Origin: Vibrio splendidus
Lineage (GTDB): Bacteria; Pseudomonadota; Gammaproteobacteria; Enterobacterales; Vibrionaceae
Length of the DNA: 64,000 bases
Direction of reading: 5' to 3'
Assembly (NCBI RefSeq): GCF_001557875.1
Contig: NZ_LNRF01000001.1
Location: 1,364,001 to 1,428,000 of the forward strand
Below the pieces are notes generated by a model. The model was not told where the DNA came from. It saw nothing but the letters and a program-made list of their open reading frames with translations, and made no database searches. Both the position numbers and the translations under genes were made by a program. Below are positions 25,929-34,953 of the stretch, one piece after another (position 1 is the stretch's first letter; every line of letters begins with the position of its first letter).

Positions 25929-27050
25929 CTAATTCTTGCCCGAGTAACGAAACGCTTCTCTGGTTAGCTGATTTAATTGGTCGTCATTCATCTTGTTATG
26001 CACAACGGTGATACGACCTAAATAAACCAATGGGACCTCTGCCTCTCGCTCCTCCAAGTGAAACTTAATCGCTTCGGCCGTTGCCACACCAAGGTCATCA
26101 CTCATTCGCATCGGCGTTGCGTCTAATTCATCGGAACGGATCTTTTCTATCTCTTTCGCGGTACCGCCCCAACCCGTCACATAGATTTCAGACAACATGT
26201 CAGCCTTGTTTAAAGCATCCACAGCTCCCATGGTCATCGCCGTATTTGCATTGTGAACCATGGTCACTTCAGGGAAGTTGCCGAGCACCAAACGAACCCC
26301 ATCGGCGCCACCTATCTTCTGGTATTGTCCGAAGTGCTCATACACAGTTAACCAATCACCTTTATCCTCAACACAATCAATGAAACCTTGTGAACGTTGA
26401 GTATCTGTTATTCCCGGGATCCCTCGGTTTGCTGAAAACTCGACTTCATTTCCCAACTCTTTCACCACATGCTTACAAAGCACCTCAGCCCCCATCGCGC
26501 TTGAGAAATCAAACCAGCTGTCTGGTTGATGTTTCCATTGCTCATTAGGTGTGTGAAACGCCCAAATAAAGGTTTTGAAATCTTTGGAAGCGGACAACTT
26601 TTGAATGTTGCCGGCTTGAATACCCAGTTCAGAAGGACCAAAAATGACGAAGTCATAAGGCGTCTCAGAATTCAGGACTTGCTCGGTGTATTGGGTTTGT
26701 AATGAGTGTTCAATTTGCCTTGAGGTAAACTCACTGATCTCAAAAGGTAGCTCCAAAGCGATGAGCCTTTCCTTCAATGCAGTATAATTTCTTGTCCAAA
26801 AGTCAGAAATATCTGCACTTGGGTAAATTAGTGCAATTCTTACCGGTTTTTCTACCAACATCGGAGCTAATGAAATCGGCTCGCCACTTACAGTCTCTTG
26901 AAACTTTTCAAGTTTCTTTACATCAGCCTCCGACCTTACCCCGTCAGCATTGACGTATAAAGGGAGGCAAAAACACGCTGTCAGTAAGGTTAGTAAAACA
27001 TTTTTATAAATTTGACCCGGCATAACTGTTACCAAATGTTGAATGTTCAT
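25929..27050 (-). CDS. LuxP-family periplasmic binding protein (paralogue of the AI-2 receptor)
   Basis: The protein is an exported periplasmic binding protein (signal about residues 12-36; ATG 27023 is an alternative start) with clear LuxP hallmarks: YPSADISDFWTRN, a GGADGVR segment, GAVDAL, TGWGG, a DATPMRMSDD-GVATAEAIK block, and the ending LTREAFRYSGKN. Against V. harveyi LuxP as I recall it, the AI-2 contacts Ser79, Trp82, Arg215, Thr266, Trp289 and Arg310 are kept, but Gln77 is Asp, Asn159 is Phe and Asp267 is Ala. No luxQ is adjacent; the neighbours, divergent, are a sugar-type binding protein and a GGDEF-EAL protein. It may sense AI-2 or another sugar-like ligand. It is probably not the canonical luxP. 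Confidence 0.85.
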   Translation of the reverse strand: MNIQHLVTVMPGQIYKNVLLTLLTACFCLPLYVNADGVRSEADVKKLEKFQETVSGEPISLAPMLVEKPVRIALIYPSADISDFWTRNYTALKERLIALELPFEISEFTSRQIEHSLQTQYTEQVLNSETPYDFVIFGPSELGIQAGNIQKLSASKDFKTFIWAFHTPNEQWKHQPDSWFDFSSAMGAEVLCKHVVKELGNEVEFSANRGIPGITDTQRSQGFIDCVEDKGDWLTVYEHFGQYQKIGGADGVRLVLGNFPEVTMVHNANTAMTMGAVDALNKADMLSEIYVTGWGGTAKEIEKIRSDELDATPMRMSDDLGVATAEAIKFHLEEREAEVPLVYLGRITVVHNKMNDDQLNQLTREAFRYSGKN

Positions 27051-27103
27051 TAACAATATTATAAATATAGGGCGATTATAAGTTAAAGTGTTTTATAAGC
27101 CAT

Positions 27104-28222
27104 ATGAATAAGAGATTAAATTTTGCGAGTTTGTTGCTCGCTACTACTTGCTGCTCTCAGAGTTTTGCGGGTAATCATGAAGGCGATTTCTTCCAATATG
27201 CTGAAGAAAAAGTGATGCGTGCGGTTTCTAACCAACGAACGTGGGATGGCCCAACACAAGGCCCAGCTGTGCGCCATGAAAAGAACGTTATTTTTGTCGC
27301 GTCTGATTTACGTAATGGTGGCGTTTACGGGGTGGGTAAAGGCATCTCGGAGGCCATTTCAAAGATCAATTGGCATCTGAGGTTCATTGATGGCTTAGGC
27401 TCAGAAGTGCGCCAGGGTGCGGCTATCCGAAAAGCAATTGGCTTTGAACCCGATGCCATTGTTCTTGGCGGCATTGATGCTGTTCGACACAAAACCATTT
27501 TGAAACAAGCGGAAAATCTCGGAATCGTTGTCATTGGCTGGCACGCGACTGAGCTGGTCGGTGGCAACCCTGAAATCGGCTTATACACCAACATTACCAC
27601 CGACCCTCTCGATGTGGCGGAAGTAGCCGCGCTACTCGCGATTGTAAACTCAAACGGACGAGCAAAAACCGTGGTGTTTACCGACCCGAACTATGAAATT
27701 GCGATGATCAAAGCCAACGCGATGATCAACACCATCAAGCGTTGCGGTACTTGTGATGTACTTGAGTTGAACTACTTGCCGCTCGATAAAATTGCCGAGC
27801 AGATGCCTGCGACATTGAAGAACCTTGATGATAAATATGGCGAAAAAATCACTCATATCTTAGCCATTAACGACCTCTACATTGATTACGCGATCCCTTC
27901 TTTGGAATCTAATCTCGAAGAGTATCGGTTAATACCACAAAACATTTCAGCGGGTGACGGCAGCAAGGCCGCGTACAAAAGAATCAATAGCGGCCAATTC
28001 CAACTGGCGACTGTACCTGAGCCCTTATACCTACAAGGCTGGCAAATTGTCGACGAGCTCAACCGAGCATTCAACCAGATGCCTCCAAGTGGCTACTCTG
28101 CCCCTGTACATCTCGTTACGCCCGATAATGTTGAAGAACTTATCAGCCAGTCAGACAAAGGCATCTACGACCCTAAAAATGGCTACCGTGAAGCATATCT
28201 GAAAATTTGGAAGCCACAATGA
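27104..28222 (+). CDS. Sugar-type periplasmic binding protein paired with GGDEF-EAL
   Basis: The 372-residue protein has a signal peptide (residues 1-22, ending SFA) and a type I periplasmic binding fold (Peripla_BP_4 class): VIFVASDLRNGGVYGVGKGI, PDAIVLGGIDAV, VIGWHATELVGG, ITHILAINDLYID, ISAGDGSKAAYKRI. There is no ABC permease or ATPase nearby. Its stop overlaps the start of the GGDEF-EAL gene (ATGA), so it is best read as a ligand sensor for that enzyme rather than a transport protein. It is divergent from the LuxP-like gene, with only about 50 bases between starts, so the promoters overlap. Confidence 0.85.
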   Translation: MNKRLNFASLLLATTCCSQSFAGNHEGDFFQYAEEKVMRAVSNQRTWDGPTQGPAVRHEKNVIFVASDLRNGGVYGVGKGISEAISKINWHLRFIDGLGSEVRQGAAIRKAIGFEPDAIVLGGIDAVRHKTILKQAENLGIVVIGWHATELVGGNPEIGLYTNITTDPLDVAEVAALLAIVNSNGRAKTVVFTDPNYEIAMIKANAMINTIKRCGTCDVLELNYLPLDKIAEQMPATLKNLDDKYGEKITHILAINDLYIDYAIPSLESNLEEYRLIPQNISAGDGSKAAYKRINSGQFQLATVPEPLYLQGWQIVDELNRAFNQMPPSGYSAPVHLVTPDNVEELISQSDKGIYDPKNGYREAYLKIWKPQ

Positions 28223-30693
28223 AACTACCTCAGATAAACATCACCCAACGGCTTATTATTTCGAATCTGCTTTCGCTATTGATTGTGAGCCTTGCGGTCA
28301 TCATGGTGATCCGCTCGCTCTATTACGTCGAGTCGACGCTCAAAACCGAAACCTCCAAACACGTATCAGATTTGATTGTTAACTCTGAAATCAGCCGTCG
28401 TGTGTTTACGCTCACCTCTCGAGTTAAACTGCTGGAACAGACTTTTTTGTTCAGCGAAACCACGCTGTCTGAAGAAGCGTTCAATGTTGATTTCCAACTG
28501 CAACGACTGAGAGGTCTCTCAACCAACGAAGGTTTCTCGCAAAAGATCGATGCCTTTATCGATAACTTCCACCGTTTCTTGGGCAGTTCACTAGCATTGA
28601 ATCGAATCCTTAAGCAGACCAATCAAATCGACGCTGCATTAGCCGAGCAACTTGATCAACTCGAATTTGCGATAGCCGACAGTAAGCTAAGGCACTTAGA
28701 CCAACCTAATTTCATCCGTTATAACAATGAATTAGACCTCATCAATATGCTACGAGAGTCGTTCCTCACCTCGGGGAAAATGGTCGGTGATATTCACAGC
28801 CGCATCACGCCAGAAACGGAGAAAGTCCTGCTTATCGAGGTTGAGAAGGAACTCGATATATTTTTGCTCCACTTAGAAAACGTCGATATCGAAACCTCAG
28901 CGGTGATTGCTGAGAAGAAAAGAATTCATCGAACAGTGAAACGATACAACGCGGCTTTAAAACGCATTCGAGCGAATTTGGAACAGCGTTGGTTGGTGAT
29001 GGCATCGCTCTTAGTTGCTCAAAGTGACTTGTTGGAGATGGTAGAAAAAACCGAATCACGCGTACAAAGCCAAGCCTTAGAATTAACCGACCAGCTCGAA
29101 AAAGAGATTGGTCAATCAAGGCTCAATGCGATTGTTATCAGCTTTTCAGCTGTTGTATTGTCGATGTTGCTGGTTAGCCACGTTGTTAGACACCACATTC
29201 GAAAACCACTCAATGCACTTAGACATGGCTTCGACCGTTTAGAATCCGGTAGCCTCAAAAACCCAATCAACTTGGGTAGAAGTGACGAATGGTATCACTT
29301 AGAAAAAGCCTATAACGACATGGCTTTAAGGCTGTCTGAGGCCTATCTCGACCTCACTGAAGAGAAGAAGAACTTCGACTTCCTCGCGCACCATGACCCA
29401 CTGACGAATTTGGCTAACCGACTATTGGCCACCAAACAATTGGATGAAGAGATTAGAAAATCCAGTGAGAGCAACGCCTCTTTCTTACTGTTCTATCTCG
29501 ATATTGATGAATTTAAGACCATTAACGATTCCTTAGGACATGCGCCCGGAGACAACTTATTAGTCAATGTTTCTGACATCCTGAGTAGCTTAGTCGGCGA
29601 TAAAGGCTTTGTTGCTCGAATGGGTGGCGACGAGTTCTTGGTTGTGTATTCCAACATTGGCCTAGAGGAAGGTGAACCGATCGCCGGTCGCTTGAACCAA
29701 GCATTAAGAAAACCGTATTACATCGATGATAATTCTATCTTCGTCTCCGCGAGTATTGGTGTTTGTGAGTACCCTACTCATGGTTTGGACCGTGAAACCC
29801 TAATTCGCAACGCAGATACCGCCATGTATCATGCCAAGCGAAACGGTAGAGACCAATACAGAGTCTATGCGGATAAAATGACCCATGAAGTGAACGACTT
29901 AATCGAAACTAACATAGGGCTTCATCAAGCGATTGCTAATGACGAGCTTGAAGTATTCTTCCAGCCCAAAGTCGACTTAGACTCACAGGGCATCATTGGC
30001 GCCGAAGCTCTTATTCGTTGGCGACACCCTAAATTGGGCTTACTGCCACCGATTGATTTCCTTGAAGTTGCGGAGAAAAGTGACCTCATTATCGACATCG
30101 ATAAGTGGGTGTTCAAGAAAGTGGCGAACTTGATCACTGAATGGCAACGTGCGGGAATAAATCTACAAGGCGTGATTTTCTCAATTAATTTCTCAGCGAG
30201 AATGTTCTATATGACAGACCTAGCCGAGCAGCTACAAGTGATCCTGGATGAAACGGATTGCCAACCTCACCAATTGCTGCTTGAGGTTACCGAAAGAGAC
30301 ATGATGCGTGATTTTGAAACCTGTTCGAGAACCGTTGAGGTGCTTCATTCTAAGGGTTACAAGATTGCTATAGATGATTTTGGTACGGGTTACTCTTCGC
30401 TGTCGGTATTGAAGAATCTTTCGGCTGATTGCGTAAAGTTAGATCGGAGCTTTATTGAAGATATCAACTCATCAAAAGTTGATTACGAGATTACTTGCGC
30501 GGTGCTTAAACTCGCGCAAATACTCAATTTTTCAGTGATAGCAGAAGGCCTTGAAACCCAAAACCATGTTGAGACGCTGCGCCAAATAGGCTGTAAGTAT
30601 GCTCAAGGCTATTTCTTTGCGCGACCTTTGCCGATTGAAGATTGGGTGTCTTACTTCTTACATAACTCAGAACATAGGCCAAAAGAAGCTTAG
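28219..30693 (+). CDS. Membrane GGDEF-EAL protein, both motifs intact
   Basis: I start at ATG 28219, which overlaps the preceding TGA (ATGA); an upstream TTG at 28207 is less likely. The 824-residue protein has transmembrane helices at about 10-30 and 300-320 around a helical periplasmic domain, then HAMP (about 325-375), GGDEF (GGDEF at 469) and EAL (Glu596 in AEALIRW). All EAL signature groups are visible: NFSARMF, LLEVTERD, DDFGTGYSS, KLDRSF, AEGLE and QGYFFARPL. The GGDEF inhibitory RxxD site is absent (VGDKG before VAR). Both synthesis and hydrolysis of c-di-GMP are possible, probably switched by the periplasmic partner encoded just upstream. Confidence 0.93.
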   Translation: MKLPQINITQRLIISNLLSLLIVSLAVIMVIRSLYYVESTLKTETSKHVSDLIVNSEISRRVFTLTSRVKLLEQTFLFSETTLSEEAFNVDFQLQRLRGLSTNEGFSQKIDAFIDNFHRFLGSSLALNRILKQTNQIDAALAEQLDQLEFAIADSKLRHLDQPNFIRYNNELDLINMLRESFLTSGKMVGDIHSRITPETEKVLLIEVEKELDIFLLHLENVDIETSAVIAEKKRIHRTVKRYNAALKRIRANLEQRWLVMASLLVAQSDLLEMVEKTESRVQSQALELTDQLEKEIGQSRLNAIVISFSAVVLSMLLVSHVVRHHIRKPLNALRHGFDRLESGSLKNPINLGRSDEWYHLEKAYNDMALRLSEAYLDLTEEKKNFDFLAHHDPLTNLANRLLATKQLDEEIRKSSESNASFLLFYLDIDEFKTINDSLGHAPGDNLLVNVSDILSSLVGDKGFVARMGGDEFLVVYSNIGLEEGEPIAGRLNQALRKPYYIDDNSIFVSASIGVCEYPTHGLDRETLIRNADTAMYHAKRNGRDQYRVYADKMTHEVNDLIETNIGLHQAIANDELEVFFQPKVDLDSQGIIGAEALIRWRHPKLGLLPPIDFLEVAEKSDLIIDIDKWVFKKVANLITEWQRAGINLQGVIFSINFSARMFYMTDLAEQLQVILDETDCQPHQLLLEVTERDMMRDFETCSRTVEVLHSKGYKIAIDDFGTGYSSLSVLKNLSADCVKLDRSFIEDINSSKVDYEITCAVLKLAQILNFSVIAEGLETQNHVETLRQIGCKYAQGYFFARPLPIEDWVSYFLHNSEHRPKEA

Positions 30694-30747
30694 TGTCTGT
30701 TCCTTACATTCGGAATGTTTCAGTGAGTTAAGTTCCTTCACTGATTC

Positions 30748-30835
30748 TTGACTAATAAAGGGTAGCCTTCGGACTGCCCCACTGGCCAAACAGCCTTTAT
30801 CGATAGTCAAAGTGTCACTGTATTGGCTTTTTTCC
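30748..30835 (+). other. Structured element with UUCG hairpin downstream of GGDEF-EAL gene
   Basis: TTGACTA-ATAAAGG (30748-30761) pairs with CCTTTAT (30794-30800) and TAGTCAA (30804-30810), a 14-bp interrupted stem. It encloses a hairpin GGGTAGCC (30760-30767), loop TTCG, GACTGCCC (30772-30779) with one mismatch. A competing pairing, GCCAA (30786-30790) with TTGGC (30823-30827) followed by TTTTTT, would act as a terminator. It probably ends the upstream operon; a small RNA or alternative-fold element is possible. Confidence 0.5.
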
Positions 30836-30880
30836 ATTCAAAATCGCACGAACGCAGTCGATAACAGTGTCCTTTTGGGG

Positions 30881-31786
30881 CTAACTTGATGTGTCCTTTG
30901 CTGCCGCTTTTATTTTAGCGCGCAACCACTTATGGCTTGGCTCGTTAGTGCGGCTTGGGTGCCAAATCATACACATGTCGAGATCATCGAGTTCAAAAGG
31001 TAAAGGCAGCGTTCTAACATTGTACTTTTCAGAAAAACAACGCACAGATGAAATAGGCATAACTCCGATGTAATCAGAGCCTTCAATAACGGGCAACATC
31101 TCAACGACACCTGCAGCTCGATAGACTATTCTTCGTTTTTCAAGGTCACTGTAGTGTTCAGAACTCAATAGGCTTTTACGAGCATGCCAACGAGATACAA
31201 CCACATGCTCAAGTGCTAAGAACTGCTCCATATCGATCGTATCACCAATCGTAGGATGATCTTTATGGCACACCACCACCAGCTCCTCTTTAGAGATCAC
31301 CTCGTGCTTAAGCATGGTTCTTCCTTTGGGCGTCATATCGATAATAACATCGTGTCTTTGAAGCCTTAAATCGGACTCATAGTCTTCGGTAAACAGAGGA
31401 TGAACCTCTAACGCAATACCTGGTGCGACTTGGCTGATTAACTGCATGACTTTTGGCATCATTTCGTAGCTCGCTGCCGAGACACAGGCAATTGAAAACA
31501 CGCGACCTGAAGTTTTAGGGTCGAAATCTCTTGATGCAGATAAGGTAGAAGTAAAGTTTTTAAGTGCAGCGGCCATTGCAGGATAGATATCAATAGCGAA
31601 TGTGGTTGGCTCTACGCCTGATGTAGTGCGATGAAACAGTGGTTCATCATAGATATCTCTCAACCTTGCAAGTGCTTTACTCACTGCTGGTTGGCTTATA
31701 TCCATGCGATTAGCAGCCCTAGATAAGTTCTGCTCTTCATAGATAGCAACAAATATAGGAATTAGATTTAGTTCGGTACTTTTCAT
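30881..31786 (-). CDS. LysR-family transcriptional regulator
   Basis: The 301-residue protein has the N-terminal winged helix-turn-helix of LysR regulators (NLSRAANRMDISQPAVSKALARLRDIYDEPLF, about residues 19-50; 'MKSTELNLIPIFVAIYEE' start) and a two-lobe effector domain (about 92-295). The subgroup looks like LeuO/NodD-type regulators. It lies between the GGDEF-EAL gene and the Bat operon, convergent with the former. The palindromes at 38588 and 43022 obey the T-N11-A rule of LysR operators, so this protein is a candidate regulator of the sulfatase island. The link is inference. Confidence 0.93.
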   Translation of the reverse strand: MKSTELNLIPIFVAIYEEQNLSRAANRMDISQPAVSKALARLRDIYDEPLFHRTTSGVEPTTFAIDIYPAMAAALKNFTSTLSASRDFDPKTSGRVFSIACVSAASYEMMPKVMQLISQVAPGIALEVHPLFTEDYESDLRLQRHDVIIDMTPKGRTMLKHEVISKEELVVVCHKDHPTIGDTIDMEQFLALEHVVVSRWHARKSLLSSEHYSDLEKRRIVYRAAGVVEMLPVIEGSDYIGVMPISSVRCFSEKYNVRTLPLPFELDDLDMCMIWHPSRTNEPSHKWLRAKIKAAAKDTSS

Positions 31787-31805
31787 ACAGTTCCATATTA
31801 AAGAA

Positions 31806-31832
31806 GCAGGTTCCCCATAGTAGAGAACCTGC
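31806..31832 (-). terminator. Hairpin after the BatD gene
   Basis: A perfect 8-bp inverted repeat, GCAGGTTC (31806-31813) and GAACCTGC (31825-31832), lies 33 bases past the BatD stop and 20 before the LysR start. On the minus strand it is followed only by TTCTTTAA, so it is a weak terminator, or an operator of the LysR gene. Confidence 0.5.
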
Positions 31833-31864
31833 CGATGATGTTCGATGCGAATAACTAAAGTTTG

Positions 31865-33232
31865 CTACTTAGTTCTATCTTTTAAGTCTGGCAAGGCTTT
31901 AGGAATTTTCAAGCGGTCGAAAATTGAACGAGATTCACTCTGGCTTGATTTATCGTTGGGCAAGTTACGTAACCCTTTCAATAAACGAGTGAATACGTTT
32001 TTATCTTCACTTCCTTGTTGAAGGGCTTCGCTATCTTCTAGCCAACGCTTTTGTTCGTTTGATTTACCATGTTGCGCTTTATTCAGTTCTAACTGAGAGG
32101 TTTCATTTCGCAATTGACGGTAGATAAAGGTTCTTAATGCAGCCCAATTACCCTGCTTGAGTAAACGACGTAATACTAGCCAACTCGGTGTTGGGCGATT
32201 TGCGTAGTAACGCTTAACGGAAACAATCAACGCAATGCAGACCAACAACGCCAAACCAACAGTAATAAACACCGACATGTAGGCCTTGATGAAAGATTGG
32301 ACTGTGTGTTTGGCTTCAAACACTTCACCTTTTATCACCACGTTTTCAAGGCGTTGATTTTTGCTGTCCCACCACTGAAATGAAAACTCTGGGAGCGTAA
32401 ACTCACCACCTTGTTGAATAACATATACCGTCTCTTCAACTCGGCTTGAGCGATAATCACCTCGTTCTTGAGTATCATCCAAACGGTTGGGTTGTGGGTA
32501 AGCTTGGAACTGCTGAGTGGACTCATTGGTTAGCACGTCTGGCAGCAACACAGAAAGGCTGTCTTTTGCCTTAATCGTGATAGCTCGAGTAATGGCATCG
32601 CCAACTTTTAGCTCTTCACTCGAACGTTGCCATTGCTGCTCTACATCGACTTCTGTCGCAGAAAACCAAGGCGTTTCATTATCGAGTAAACCTGAAGGCA
32701 ACGAAGCTTCAAACTTAATCGGCTGTGTGTAAAGCGTACCGCCCACGTTTGAACCATCAGGAGCAGAAACTTGGATACGAACCGGCACGGTTGGAATAAC
32801 AAACTCACCGGAAGTCATCGGATAAAGCGTCACTTCCCAACGCTGACGTGACCATGTAGTACCACCGACTCTTTCTGTGTAGTTGGTCGCGAGTTGGTTA
32901 CGCTGCTTAGCGATCACGTTAGGGATTTCGATACTGCCGATTCGAGTGCCGCCCGTTAACCAGCGCGGTGTCGCCACCTCAATGTTCAGAATGACCTGTT
33001 CATTTACGCTGACTTTGGCCGGCGTTATTTTGTCGCCTGACTTGGGTTTCTCACCTACCCAAGCGATAAGCTCCACATCACCACTTTTTTGCAGATCGAA
33101 GATATCGGCAGCAGAAGAAACGGCAGGAACAAACCAACTCAACATAAGAGTCATCGACAGCAACCATGTACGGGCTGTGAATCGCGTTCGCTTTGATTGA
33201 ATCGCTTCAAGAGCTAAATCGTATCGACTCAT
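31865..33232 (-). CDS. batD: BatD-family protein (oxygen-tolerance/aerotolerance type)
   Basis: The 455-residue protein has a hydrophobic N-terminal export segment (about 24-42), beta-sandwich repeats typical of BatD (VNEQVILNIEV, IRIQVSAPDG region, AITRAITIKAKD), one transmembrane helix (about 310-335) and a basic cytoplasmic tail. In Bacteroides and others BatD belongs to a membrane complex with BatA/B. It is the last gene of the moxR operon and its start overlaps the preceding stop by four bases. The biochemical role of Bat proteins is not settled. Confidence 0.85.
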   Translation of the reverse strand: MSRYDLALEAIQSKRTRFTARTWLLSMTLMLSWFVPAVSSAADIFDLQKSGDVELIAWVGEKPKSGDKITPAKVSVNEQVILNIEVATPRWLTGGTRIGSIEIPNVIAKQRNQLATNYTERVGGTTWSRQRWEVTLYPMTSGEFVIPTVPVRIQVSAPDGSNVGGTLYTQPIKFEASLPSGLLDNETPWFSATEVDVEQQWQRSSEELKVGDAITRAITIKAKDSLSVLLPDVLTNESTQQFQAYPQPNRLDDTQERGDYRSSRVEETVYVIQQGGEFTLPEFSFQWWDSKNQRLENVVIKGEVFEAKHTVQSFIKAYMSVFITVGLALLVCIALIVSVKRYYANRPTPSWLVLRRLLKQGNWAALRTFIYRQLRNETSQLELNKAQHGKSNEQKRWLEDSEALQQGSEDKNVFTRLLKGLRNLPNDKSSQSESRSIFDRLKIPKALPDLKDRTK

Positions 33233-34953
33233 TGTGTTTGCTCCTGTTTTGATGCCTGTTCCTGTTTTAGCGCCTGTTTAATAGACGGTGCAGGGTCTCT
33301 TAACTGAATTTGGAACTTGGACTTCAAGAAGAACTTAGGATCCGCTTCGACTCGTTTTAACCACTTGTCGGCAAGCTCTTGGCTGCCCAAGATTTCATTG
33401 GCATTAAGCGTTTCCTTAAGCATCAATTCCGCTACCGTTTCTTCTTCAGCACCATCACCCGTTCGCGGCTGATCGTCTTCGAGTTCTAAAGATTCTTCAG
33501 GGCCATCTGTGGTTCCAGACTGGCTTTCACTGGTTCGATTCACCTCTTCGACAATTCCACTAAGCACAGCAAAATTGTTCTCCACATCCGTTCTTAGTTC
33601 TGATGACAGATCCTCTTTCTCACTTAGTGACTTCAAGAGGTCTCGCGCCGCAAGGTATTCACGCTGCCTAGCTAACGCACTGGCTGCATTGTACAAACCA
33701 AGGTCAGTTTTGGTTTGCAAGAACGCACTGTGAGCGAGCTTAAAATCACGAGCATAGTAATAAGCCGCGCCCTTTCGTATTGGATCAGTAAAATGTTTGG
33801 CGGCTTGAAGGTACTCCTTCTGATTCAACAAACGTTGACCTTGTTGGTCGGGCGTTAACCATAAACCCCACCACCATTGAGCGGTCTTATCCCAAACTGT
33901 AAGCGACTCCACCACAACTGGTTTCTCAGCAGTTAAATTGACTGTTTTCGCCAAAGTGCTTGGTGAATAAATACTGCCTGAAATCATCAGGCCAACCACA
34001 CACCACTGAACCAACCACCCTTTCCTAAACCACAACAACATGATGATCGCCATTGGAACAAGCAGACCGTATCCCATGTCTTTCCAAGGCATTGAAGACT
34101 CACCGTTAAGCTGCATGTTTCTTTCAACGGCTTGATTCAGTTGTCGAATATCCGAATCGTCAACGGTCACCTCAATCACTCGACCACCTGTCTTATTCGC
34201 CAAATTTCGCAATGAATCGAGGTCAACTGGATTATCACTCACCACATTACTATTTCCTGCGGCTAGAATGAGCAACTGATACGGATTGTCGTTAAAGAAA
34301 CTCTCGTACGCCCTAATAGTGCTTGGGTTTACACCATCTGATACCAACAGTACAGAAGAGCCTAACTCACCAGACAATTGCTGATTAATTAGTGGCAGCG
34401 CTGCTTCTGCTGACTTACCTGAAACAGGCATGATGTCAGGTGTAATAGCTGCAAGGAACGGTTCAAATACCTTGCTATCTTGCGTGACGGGCATCGCGAC
34501 GTGTGCGCTGCCTGAATAAACCACTAACCCCGTATTTCCGCCTTTGCGAGCTGCCAATAAGTCTCTAATTTTCTGCTTAGATCGTTCCAAGCGACTTGGA
34601 GGCAAATCTTTAGCGAGCATGGATTCACTATTATCGAGTACAACCAACATCGACGCTTTATCTTCACCAAAAGGCGAAGCTTCGCGTTGCCAAGTTGGGC
34701 CCGAGCAGATAATGATCGCGATAGTCACAATCACCACCAATAGCTTCAACGGTAACTGCTTGCGCCAACCTGTTTCGCCAATGGTCAATGCATCACGTAA
34801 ATGTGCAGGTAGAATGTCTTTCCACGTTGGTTTTGTCTCTTCTCTCCAACGAACCCATAACAGGAAGAACATCGGAATAAAGGCCAACAACCACAATGGT
34901 CGAATAAAGTGAAACTGAGTAAAGAACTGTTGCAACATGAGAGAATCAGGCAT
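33229..34953 (-). CDS. batB: BatB/BatC-like fusion: VWA domain plus TPR
   Basis: The 574-residue protein has N-terminal membrane helices (about 15-30 and 68-86), a von Willebrand A domain with the MIDAS motif DNSES (about 107-111), a third helix pair (about 295-335), then TPR-like repeats (about 370-460, LLNQKEYLQAAKHF, LYNAASALARQREYLAARDLL) and a low-complexity acidic tail. In Bacteroides BatB (VWA) and BatC (TPR) are separate; here they are one chain, as in many gammaproteobacteria. It overlaps the BatA and BatD genes by 8 and 4 bases. It should act in the inner membrane with BatA, with MoxR as its ATPase partner. Confidence 0.87.
   Translation of the reverse strand: MPDSLMLQQFFTQFHFIRPLWLLAFIPMFFLLWVRWREETKPTWKDILPAHLRDALTIGETGWRKQLPLKLLVVIVTIAIIICSGPTWQREASPFGEDKASMLVVLDNSESMLAKDLPPSRLERSKQKIRDLLAARKGGNTGLVVYSGSAHVAMPVTQDSKVFEPFLAAITPDIMPVSGKSAEAALPLINQQLSGELGSSVLLVSDGVNPSTIRAYESFFNDNPYQLLILAAGNSNVVSDNPVDLDSLRNLANKTGGRVIEVTVDDSDIRQLNQAVERNMQLNGESSMPWKDMGYGLLVPMAIIMLLWFRKGWLVQWCVVGLMISGSIYSPSTLAKTVNLTAEKPVVVESLTVWDKTAQWWWGLWLTPDQQGQRLLNQKEYLQAAKHFTDPIRKGAAYYYARDFKLAHSAFLQTKTDLGLYNAASALARQREYLAARDLLKSLSEKEDLSSELRTDVENNFAVLSGIVEEVNRTSESQSGTTDGPEESLELEDDQPRTGDGAEEETVAELMLKETLNANEILGSQELADKWLKRVEADPKFFLKSKFQIQLRDPAPSIKQALKQEQASKQEQTQ

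Noticed and set aside
25929-27050. Calling this gene luxP outright
   Set aside because: No luxQ is adjacent and three pocket residues differ, so a paralogue is the safer reading without phylogeny.
30748-30835. c-di-GMP (GEMM) riboswitch or attC-type site
   Set aside because: The conserved GEMM core sequences are not present, the element lies 3' of the gene rather than in a leader, and integron R boxes are absent.
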